From positions 1 to 7,358 of the forward strand of contig JAHEHB010000280.1 in NCBI GenBank assembly GCA_024644775.1: DNA of 7,358 nucleotides, given 5' to 3'. The notes below the pieces were generated by a model. It ran no database searches, was not told where the DNA came from, and worked only from the letters and a program-made list of their open reading frames with translations. Both the position numbers and the translations under genes were made by a program. How positions within the stretch are numbered: position 1 is the stretch's first letter; each line of letters opens with the position of its first letter. Source of the stretch: Deltaproteobacteria bacterium (GTDB lineage: Bacteria > Desulfobacterota > Desulfobacteria > Desulfobacterales > SURF-15). Shown piece after piece: positions 1 to 4,713 of the stretch.

Positions 1-29
1 ACCAAACACTAAATACTAAAAACTAATTT
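1..29. repeat. Heptamer-phased AT-rich intergenic repeat, left copy (cut by window edge)
   Basis: The tract reads as consecutive 7-bp units: CCAAACA (2-8), CTAAATA (9-15), CTAAAAA (16-22), CTAATTT (23-29). Positions 1-20 are identical to 1827-1846 upstream of the sucC-like gene. The match may extend further left, outside the window. It lies 17-45 nt before the korB start, and unlike the second copy it is followed by a normal Shine-Dalgarno. I see no coding potential. It belongs to the class of short-period intergenic repeats; whether it is regulatory or merely a mobile or slippage-derived filler cannot be told from one locus. Confidence 0.7.
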
Positions 30-45
30 TCGGAGAAAATTCTAC

Positions 46-870
46 ATGCATCCCATTGCAGAAAAATATCTAAGGAAAAGCGCCCTACCCTTTATATTTT
101 GCCCCGGTTGCGGCCACGGGACCGTCTTGAATGCTTTTTTGAGGGTTGTCGATGAATTGAATATTATGGACGACCTGTCTTTGGTGGGGGGAATCGGGTG
201 TTCGAGTTGGACACCCGTATTTATTAACACCGATGTCCTTCATACGTTACATGGAAGGGCGCTGGCAATGGCAACGGGTCTAAAACTCGCAAACCCCCAG
301 CGCAATGTTGTGGTCTTTACAGGAGACGGGGACTGTATGGGAATCGGTGGCAACCATTTTCTGCACGCTGCCAGACGAAATATCGATCTCACGGTGATAA
401 TGCTTGACAACGGCATTTATGGGATGACAGGCGGCCAGGTGGCCCCTACGACACCCTCCGATGCAAAAACACAGACATCTCCTTACGGCAACCCGGAACC
501 GCCCATTGACTCCTGTTCGGTGGCCATCGCCTCTGGTGCCACCTACGTGGCACGATGGACCACCGCCCATCCCAAAGGACTGATGCGGGCAATTAAAGAA
601 GCTATGCAGCACAAAGGCTTTTCGTTCATTGACGCGATCTCTCAATGCCCCACACAGGCGGGACGATACGTATACGGCACTGGTAATCCGGCGGATCTGT
701 TGCGAATGATTAAAAAAAACGCTGTCACAAAGGCAAAAGCAGAAAAAATGTCTCCGGAAGCGCTGATAGGCAAAACGATCGTCGGAAGGCTCCATGAAGC
801 CCACGATCAGCCGGAACTTACAGAAAGAATCTATTCGATGATGTCACCGCAGCACGCAGAAAGGAGATGA
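46..870 (+). CDS. korB: 2-oxoacid:ferredoxin oxidoreductase, beta (TPP-binding) subunit, KorB type
   Basis: This 274-residue protein is the thiamine-diphosphate subunit of a CoA-dependent 2-oxoacid:ferredoxin oxidoreductase, which turns a 2-oxoacid plus CoA into acyl-CoA, CO2 and reduced ferredoxin in the cytoplasm. The TPP/Mg motif begins with GDGD (93-96), continues through GIGGNH (99-104) and ends with DNGIYGMTGGQ (121-131). The expected [4Fe-4S] ligands are C19 and C22 in FCPGCGHG, C52 in GIGCSSW, and C201 in SQCPTQ. Length and motif spacing fit the short KorB/2-oxoglutarate type rather than fused pyruvate enzymes. The ATG at 46 has a Shine-Dalgarno CGGAGAA (31-37). The gene is followed 4 nt later by the ferredoxin subunit, so it is clearly operonic. 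The alpha subunit, essential for activity, is not in the window and may lie upstream. 2-Oxoglutarate is the usual family substrate, but substrate specificity cannot be read from this subunit alone. Confidence 0.93.
   Translation: MHPIAEKYLRKSALPFIFCPGCGHGTVLNAFLRVVDELNIMDDLSLVGGIGCSSWTPVFINTDVLHTLHGRALAMATGLKLANPQRNVVVFTGDGDCMGIGGNHFLHAARRNIDLTVIMLDNGIYGMTGGQVAPTTPSDAKTQTSPYGNPEPPIDSCSVAIASGATYVARWTTAHPKGLMRAIKEAMQHKGFSFIDAISQCPTQAGRYVYGTGNPADLLRMIKKNAVTKAKAEKMSPEALIGKTIVGRLHEAHDQPELTERIYSMMSPQHAERR
861..866 (+). promoter_or_regulatory. Shine-Dalgarno supporting the TTG start of the ferredoxin subunit
   Basis: AAGGAG lies in the last codons of korB, 8 nt before TTG at 875. No ATG lies between it and the first Cys of the conserved ferredoxin fold (C5), so the TTG start is well supported. 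The layout implies translational coupling to korB. Confidence 0.75.
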
Positions 871-874
871 CGCG

Positions 875-1093
875 TTGAATCGAATATGTATTGATGAAAG
901 CTATTGTAAAGGATGTCACCTGTGTATCGATCAATGTCCACAAGGGGTTCTTGAGGCATCATCCAAAAGAAACCCAAAGGGATATTTGGTTCCAAAGGTG
1001 TCGAGACGTGAGGACTGCAAGGCATGTCTCTTATGTGAGATGATCTGCCCGGATATGGTCATCTCCGTGGAGAAAATCGAAGATGAGAAATGA
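875..1093 (+). CDS. korD: 2x[4Fe-4S] ferredoxin subunit of the 2-oxoacid oxidoreductase (KorD/delta type)
   Basis: This 72-residue bacterial-type ferredoxin starts at TTG. It has two textbook cluster motifs: C11-x2-C14-x2-C17-x3-C21-P and C48-x2-C51-x2-C54-x3-C58-P. The 26-residue insert between the motifs (KRNPKGYLVP region) is typical of delta subunits of 2-oxoacid:ferredoxin oxidoreductases and of HcrC/OorD-like proteins. It relays electrons from the TPP/[4Fe-4S] beta subunit to free ferredoxin. It sits between the beta and gamma genes, 4 nt after korB and overlapping the gamma gene by 11 nt, so it is part of the same enzyme. It has an additional Cys (C5) outside the motifs. The symbol is assigned by position and family; organisms differ in using korD or oorD. 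Confidence 0.88.
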   Translation: MNRICIDESYCKGCHLCIDQCPQGVLEASSKRNPKGYLVPKVSRREDCKACLLCEMICPDMVISVEKIEDEK

Positions 1094-1634
1094 AGTGATG
1101 TTCGCCGGATTCGGTGGTCAAGGCGTTGTAAAAGCGGCACTCCTGTTGGCCCAGGCAGCCGGCCTTTACGAAGACAAGGAAGTTGCTCAAACGCAAAGCT
1201 ACGGTCCGGAGGCACGAGGTGGTGCCTGCCGTTCCGAAGTGGTCATCAGCGATAAGGAAATCGACTATATAAAATCCCTGAATGTCAATGCCTTTGTGGT
1301 GATGTCTCAGCCGGCGTTGGATAAATATGTCGATACCATCGATCCGGAGAATACCGTCGTGATTGCCGACACCACCCTCATTGCTTCGACACCGGAACAG
1401 TTGGCTAAGGTCTATCCGGTTAAAGCCACTCAGGTTGCCGAACAGGAGCTGGGTCAGGCACTGTTCGCCAATATCATTATGCTCGGCGCGCTATCCGCCA
1501 TCACCAATACGGTATCCATTGAATCCTTGGAACAGTCCCTGAAGGGAAATGTTCCGGAAAAAACCCTCGAAAAAAACCGCAAGGCTCTGAAAAGAGGGTT
1601 TGAAATGGGAAACAGGCTCAAAGTTGAAACCTAA
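1083..1634 (+). CDS. korC: 2-oxoacid:ferredoxin oxidoreductase, gamma subunit
   Basis: This 183-residue protein matches the gamma (KorC/PorG) family, the small domain that completes the CoA-using 2-oxoacid oxidoreductase. Diagnostic features are the N-terminal glycine loop AGFGGQGV (8-15), the conserved QSYGPEARGG segment (38-47) with a nearby Cys (C49), and the helix around residues 128-142 (FANIIMLGALSAI). The length is normal for the family (about 175-190). The ATG at 1083 is preceded by GGAGA (1069-1073) and overlaps the end of the ferredoxin gene by 11 nt, indicating translational coupling. It is the last gene of this cluster before a 222-nt repeat-rich gap, so the first transcript may end soon after it. 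Confidence 0.92.
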   Translation: MRNEVMFAGFGGQGVVKAALLLAQAAGLYEDKEVAQTQSYGPEARGGACRSEVVISDKEIDYIKSLNVNAFVVMSQPALDKYVDTIDPENTVVIADTTLIASTPEQLAKVYPVKATQVAEQELGQALFANIIMLGALSAITNTVSIESLEQSLKGNVPEKTLEKNRKALKRGFEMGNRLKVET

Positions 1635-1656
1635 AGCGGATAAACCGGAAAGAATA

Positions 1657-1729
1657 GCCACAAAGGCACTAAGACACAAACAATAACTGGTTACTATAAA
1701 TTAACTTTGTGCCTTGGTGTCTTGGTGGC
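1657..1729. repeat. Imperfect inverted repeat with 8-bp internal periodicity
   Basis: The left arm (1657-1680) and right arm (1706-1729) are 24 bp each and flank a 25-nt AT-rich loop. The left arm compared with the reverse complement of the right arm differs at 4 of 24 positions. In RNA two of these become G-U pairs, so a long hairpin can form. Each arm is itself a run of CAC-A/C/T-AAGR-like octamers: CACAAAGG, CACTAAGA, CACAAACA on the left, and GACACCAA, GGCACAAA on the reverse strand of the right. It lies 22 nt after the korC stop. There is no adjacent T-run on either side, so it is not a standard intrinsic terminator, though it could still end or stabilise transcripts. This type of CACNAAG repeat is, to my recollection, common between genes of anaerobic Deltaproteobacteria. 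Confidence 0.8.
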
Positions 1730-1771
1730 GAAAATATTTTGTTAGATAGGTACTAAAGCGGTCACCATTTT

Positions 1772-1792
1772 CGAATTTCGATTTCCGAATTA
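1772..1792. repeat. Heptamer-phased tract, CGAATTT type
   Basis: Three consecutive 7-bp units are visible: CGAATTT (1772-1778), CGATTTC (1779-1785), CGAATTA (1786-1792). The tract lies between the long inverted repeat and the CTAAATA-type tract. It has no coding sense. Its period matches the neighbouring tract (7 bp), but the unit sequence differs, so it looks like a separate family of the same design. Confidence 0.6.
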
Positions 1793-1813
1793 TTGTTTTC
1801 TTAACCGAGAATG

Positions 1814-1855
1814 GCAAATGCTAAATACCAAACACTAAATACTAAATACGAATTC
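1814..1855. repeat. Heptamer-phased tract, CTAAATA type, abutting the sucC start
   Basis: Six consecutive 7-bp units occupy this stretch: GCAAATG, CTAAATA, CCAAACA, CTAAATA, CTAAATA, CGAATTC. The consensus is close to C-T/C-AAATA. The section 1827-1846 is an exact 20-bp copy of window positions 1-20. The tract ends 1 nt before the ATG at 1857 and fills the place where a ribosome binding site would be expected. With 1657-1729 and 1772-1792 it makes up most of the 222-nt gap between korC and sucC. I see no small gene and no convincing sigma-70 promoter in that gap. Confidence 0.75.
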
Positions 1856-1856
1856 C

Positions 1857-3017
1857 ATGAAACTATACGAATTTGAAGGAAAACAGCTGTTCCGAAAAAC
1901 GGGTATCCCCATTCCCGAAGGGGATGTTGCAGCCGGCGTCGAAGAGGCCCGAATCGTTGCAAATCGTATCGGATATCCGGTGGTTCTAAAAAGCCAAGTT
2001 CTGAGTGGTGGACGTGGAAAAGCCGGTGGAATCCAGTTTGCCGAAACCGATGCTGAATTGAAAAAAATCGCTGTCGATCTCCTGGGGGCGACTCTATCGG
2101 ATGAGACCGTTCAAAAACTGCTCATCGAAAAAAAGATCGATCGAGCAACAGAATACTATGCAGGAATTACACTGGATCCGGAAGAATCTTCCCCCATGCT
2201 CATGGTATCGCCCCAGGGGGGGATGGATATAGAGGAGGTGGCCCAAAGCACACCCGAACAGGTGTACAGACTGCTGCTGGATCCAACAAAAACCGTTCAA
2301 CTTTATCACCTGCTGGACGTGGTCTCGAAAACCGGATCTACAGGCAGTGAACTGGTTCAGCTATCGAAAATCCTGCAAAGATTGATATCCTGTTACTACC
2401 GTTACGAAGCCTTTATCGTGGAAGTAAATCCACTCATCATCGGTTCGGACGGAAATATATATGCGGCCGATTCAAAATTCGAAATCGACGATTCCGCGCT
2501 CTTTCGATTGCCGGAAATCAGAGCATTTGAACGTTCAACGAATGTTGATGATCCGTTGGAAGCAGAAGCCAGGGAAGCGGGTGTATCTTATATTACGATG
2601 AACAATGGGAATATCGGAATCATCAGCTCAGGCGCCGGGCTGGCCATGTCCTCGATGGACATGGTCTCTTTGCACGGCGGCCGACCGGCTAACTTCCTTG
2701 ATCTCGGCGGAGGAGCAAGCCCGGAGAAAGCAGCCGCCGCGCTAAAAATCGTACTCAAAACACCCGGTGTGGAGGGTGTCTTGTTCAATGTATTCGGCGG
2801 AGCCAACAATTGCGAGCAAATGGCCAAAGGAATCACACACGCTGTCGATGAACTCACCCCCCCCCAAACCATTGTCGTTAAAATGAGAGGATACTCCCAG
2901 GAACAAGGTTGGAAGCTTTTGGAAGCCAGAAATATTTCCATTGTCAAATTCGGAACCACAGAAGAAGCCGTGGAAATGATGCTGGCGCAAATGCGAGAAA
3001 AAAAGGAAACGACATAG
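1857..3017 (+). CDS. sucC: ADP-forming acyl-CoA (succinate-CoA) ligase, beta subunit, SucC-like
   Basis: This 386-residue cytoplasmic protein has the length and architecture of SucC (E. coli about 388). It has an N-terminal ATP-grasp domain with VVLKSQVLSGGRGKAGG (42-58, K45 and GRG 52-54), metal/nucleotide residues in EVNPLII (189-195) and the AADSKF segment (D205), then a C-terminal CoA-ligase domain with SGAGLAM (258-264), LHGGRPANFLDLGGGAS (272-288) and NVFGGANNCE (311-320). The family makes or uses ATP with acyl-CoA: acyl-CoA + ADP + Pi gives acid + CoA + ATP. Canonical SucC has NGAGLAM and FGGIxRCD at the loops near the substrate; here they read SGAGLAM and FGGANNCE, so a non-succinate substrate is possible. 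The start is fixed by MKLYEFEGKQLF, typical of the family N-terminus, although no Shine-Dalgarno precedes it. A run of nine C (2857-2865) lies within the gene. It overlaps sucD by 1 nt. Confidence 0.9.
   Translation: MKLYEFEGKQLFRKTGIPIPEGDVAAGVEEARIVANRIGYPVVLKSQVLSGGRGKAGGIQFAETDAELKKIAVDLLGATLSDETVQKLLIEKKIDRATEYYAGITLDPEESSPMLMVSPQGGMDIEEVAQSTPEQVYRLLLDPTKTVQLYHLLDVVSKTGSTGSELVQLSKILQRLISCYYRYEAFIVEVNPLIIGSDGNIYAADSKFEIDDSALFRLPEIRAFERSTNVDDPLEAEAREAGVSYITMNNGNIGIISSGAGLAMSSMDMVSLHGGRPANFLDLGGGASPEKAAAALKIVLKTPGVEGVLFNVFGGANNCEQMAKGITHAVDELTPPQTIVVKMRGYSQEQGWKLLEARNISIVKFGTTEEAVEMMLAQMREKKETT
3003..3007 (+). promoter_or_regulatory. Shine-Dalgarno deciding the GTG start of sucD
   Basis: AAGGA in the final sucC codons lies 9 nt before GTG at 3017. 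That GTG overlaps the sucC TAG stop by one base (TAGTG). Starting here gives an N-terminus (AILVDKDTQVVIQGATG) that matches the family. An in-frame ATG at 2909 would add 36 residues that are only the sucC sequence read in another frame. Confidence 0.85.
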
Positions 3018-3880
3018 TGGCGATTCTGGTCGATAAAGATACACAGGTAGTCATACAAGGGGCCACGGGAAAACAGGGCGCTTTTCACACCCAAAAAATG
3101 TTGGAATACGGCGTAAAAGTGGTTGCCGGTGTCACCCCCGGTAAAGGGGGCCAAAAGGTTCACGATGTACCGGTGTTTGATACGATAGCAGACGCAAAAC
3201 GACGGTTCCGGGTGGATGCATCCATGGTCCTCGTGCCACCCGCAGGCGTATTGTCCGCAGCCATAGAAGCCATTGAAAACCACATCCCCCTGATCGTCAC
3301 GATTACCGAGTTTGTCCCAACGCATGATACCCTTGTAATTCGGCGCGTCGCCCAAAAGGAGAACGTTCGAATCATCGGACCCAATACGATTGGAATCATC
3401 AGCCCCGGTAAAAGCCAAATTGGATTAATGCCCGGTTTTATTTACAGTGAGGGAAATATCGGAATCGTTTCACGCAGCGGTACGCTCATCCATGAAATTT
3501 CGTCAAATCTGACCTACAAAGGTCTCGGCCAGTCCACCTGTGTGGGTATCGGCGGAGACGCTGTTAGGGGGGCTGACTTTGTGGACATCCTTAAGCTTTT
3601 TCGAGATGATGATCAGACAAAAACGATCGTTTTAATCGGCGAAATCGGCGGAACCGACGAAGAGTCGGCCGCAGATTATATCAAAGAAACGCGATATCCC
3701 AAAAAAATTATCGTGTACATTGCCGGAGCCACCGCACCCCACGAAAAAAGAATGGGGCATGCCGGTGCCATCATTTCCAGAGGACTGGCCACGGCGGAAT
3801 CAAAATTACACAGCCTCGAATCATCCGGCGCAACGATTGCCCGAAGCTTGGACGAGATACTGGAAATAGCAAAGGCTTGA
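3017..3880 (+). CDS. sucD: ADP-forming acyl-CoA (succinate-CoA) ligase, alpha subunit, SucD-like
   Basis: This 287-residue protein (from GTG 3017) matches SucD in full length (E. coli about 289). The CoA-binding Rossmann domain shows QGATGKQGAFH (14-24) and GVTPGKGG (38-45). The ligase domain shows IGPNTIGIISPG (120-131), GIVSRSGTL (149-157), GQSTCVGIGGD (171-181) and the phosphohistidine loop KRMGHAGAII (244-253), with H248 as the expected phosphorylated residue. It forms the alpha-beta enzyme with the preceding gene, and the 1-nt stop/start overlap implies coupled, near 1:1 translation. In canonical SucD the second loop reads PNCPGVI or similar; here Cys-Pro is replaced by Thr-Ile. Combined with the changes in the beta subunit this raises the chance of an altered acid substrate, but the catalytic chemistry looks intact. 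Confidence 0.9.
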   Translation: MAILVDKDTQVVIQGATGKQGAFHTQKMLEYGVKVVAGVTPGKGGQKVHDVPVFDTIADAKRRFRVDASMVLVPPAGVLSAAIEAIENHIPLIVTITEFVPTHDTLVIRRVAQKENVRIIGPNTIGIISPGKSQIGLMPGFIYSEGNIGIVSRSGTLIHEISSNLTYKGLGQSTCVGIGGDAVRGADFVDILKLFRDDDQTKTIVLIGEIGGTDEESAADYIKETRYPKKIIVYIAGATAPHEKRMGHAGAIISRGLATAESKLHSLESSGATIARSLDEILEIAKA

Positions 3881-3885
3881 TTGCC

Positions 3886-3991
3886 AGATAGCTTGGCTTT
3901 AAACAAGATAGGTGGGCTTAAAATTTGATAAAAACCCTCCATCACAAAGTAAACCTGATTAAAAAAACAGATAGGATCCCCATTCCTATCT
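3886..3991. promoter_or_regulatory. Possible regulator operator cluster: AGATAG(G) copies and an 8-bp inverted repeat
   Basis: AGATAG occurs at 3886-3891, 3906-3912 (AGATAGG) and 3969-3976 (AGATAGGA), and in inverted form TCCTATCT at 3984-3991. The last two make a perfect 8-bp inverted repeat separated by 7 bp, within codons 15-23 of the GntR-family gene. AGATAGG also occurs at 1744-1750 upstream of sucC. The palindromic form and its place at a regulator's own 5' end fit autoregulation, but part of the repeat encodes conserved residues (IPIPIY), so chance is a serious alternative. Confidence 0.3.
3910..3915 (+). promoter_or_regulatory. Shine-Dalgarno supporting the TTG start of the GntR-family gene
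   Basis: AGGTGG lies 9 nt before TTG at 3925. No ATG or GTG occurs in frame before the winged-helix domain begins around residue 20. The 44-nt gap after sucD (3881-3924) holds this site. It shows no hairpin plus T-run, so read-through from sucCD is likely. Confidence 0.65.
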
Positions 3992-4689
3992 ATTATCGAC
4001 TGCAACGGACCATCCAGGAAGATATCGAAAAGCGCCGTTGGAAACCGGGGGATAGCATACCGCCGGAAAGAGCACTGGCCGACGAATACAGAGTGAGTAT
4101 CGGGACGGTGAAAAAGGCGCTTTTAAACCTCGTACATGAGGGATACCTGTACCGCGTTCAAGGTAAAGGCACGTTTGTCGCCGGAACCACGTTAAACCGG
4201 GAAAGCCTTCGGTACTACCGGTTGTTGAAGCACTTCGGCGGAAGCGAGGCAGATGTCGAGGTGAAACTTCTGGAAATAAATACCGTTAAATGTTTCAAAC
4301 CGGTGAACCGGTTTCTTGGTATCGCTATCAACCACGAACTATTTGAAATCAAACGTCTTTTCCTTACGGATAAAAAACCGGTAGTGTACCATATCTCATA
4401 TCTGCCGGTAAAGATGTTTAACGGTCTAAACGAGTTGCCCGGAAATCTGTTTGAAAAAATTACCCTATACAAGGCACTGGAGAAAACCTACGGATTTCCC
4501 ACCATCTATAACCATGAACTGTTCAACGCGATTCAGGCCGACAGCGAAATATCACAAAATCTCAATATTAGAGCGGGGATGCCCGTACTATTGATCGAAA
4601 TGCTGTCCTTTACTTACAAGGATCAACCCTATGAGTACCGACAAAGTTATTTTACTTCAGATCAGAGAAAAATTTTCAGGGAAATTTGA
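3925..4689 (+). CDS. GntR/HutC-family transcriptional regulator with UTRA ligand-binding domain
   Basis: This 254-residue cytoplasmic DNA-binding protein has the HutC-subfamily layout. An N-terminal winged helix-turn-helix spans about 20-87, with IPIPIYYRLQ (18-27), PGDSIPPERALADEY (41-55), the recognition helix SIGTVKKALLNL (58-69) and the wing GKGTFVAG (80-87). A UTRA effector-binding domain follows at about 105-250, ending in LSFTYKDQPYEYRQSYF (227-243). UTRA regulators typically bind a small metabolite, often an acid or sugar phosphate of the controlled pathway, and release DNA. The gene lies in the same direction between sucD (44 nt upstream) and the flavoprotein gene (24 nt downstream), so it probably controls this locus and may be autoregulated. 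The effector cannot be predicted. The start is TTG, which suggests low expression. Confidence 0.88.
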   Translation: MIKTLHHKVNLIKKTDRIPIPIYYRLQRTIQEDIEKRRWKPGDSIPPERALADEYRVSIGTVKKALLNLVHEGYLYRVQGKGTFVAGTTLNRESLRYYRLLKHFGGSEADVEVKLLEINTVKCFKPVNRFLGIAINHELFEIKRLFLTDKKPVVYHISYLPVKMFNGLNELPGNLFEKITLYKALEKTYGFPTIYNHELFNAIQADSEISQNLNIRAGMPVLLIEMLSFTYKDQPYEYRQSYFTSDQRKIFREI

Positions 4690-4700
4690 GATGTTTGAAT

Positions 4701-4708
4701 AGAGGTGA
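4701..4708 (+). promoter_or_regulatory. Strong Shine-Dalgarno deciding the flavoprotein start
   Basis: AGAGGTGA matches the anti-Shine-Dalgarno end of 16S rRNA and lies 5 nt before ATG at 4714. An upstream in-frame GTG at 4705 is part of this site itself and has no ribosome binding site of its own, so ATG 4714 is preferred. Confidence 0.8.
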
Positions 4709-4713
4709 ATAAA

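Noticed and set aside
280..804. Minus-strand open frame (174 codons) opposite korB
   Set aside because: The Cys/Arg-rich translation is typical of antisense to a coding frame, and korB is unmistakable on the + strand.
1657..1745. Rho-independent terminator after korC
   Set aside because: The inverted repeat lacks a following T-run (the sequence after it is GAAAATATTTTG) and has a long loop. I list it as a repeat rather than as a terminator.
2644..2664. 8-bp inverted repeat CCATGTCC-N5-GGACATGG
   Set aside because: It is inside sucC, in codons for the conserved AMSSMDM segment. It is explained by coding constraint and has no partner site.
2909..3016. 36-codon N-terminal extension of sucD from the ATG at 2909
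   Set aside because: The extension is sucC sequence read in another frame and has no homology to SucD. GTG 3017 with a Shine-Dalgarno gives the expected family length.
2588..3418. Long minus-strand open frame (276 codons) opposite sucC/sucD
   Set aside because: It lies opposite two clearly conserved genes, has no ribosome binding site or recognisable motif, and reads as low-complexity antisense. It is a shadow frame.
3881..3909. Promoter-like TTGCCA, 17-nt spacer, CAAGAT before the GntR gene
   Set aside because: The -10 element is poor, and the predicted transcript would start after the Shine-Dalgarno, so it could not serve the TTG start.
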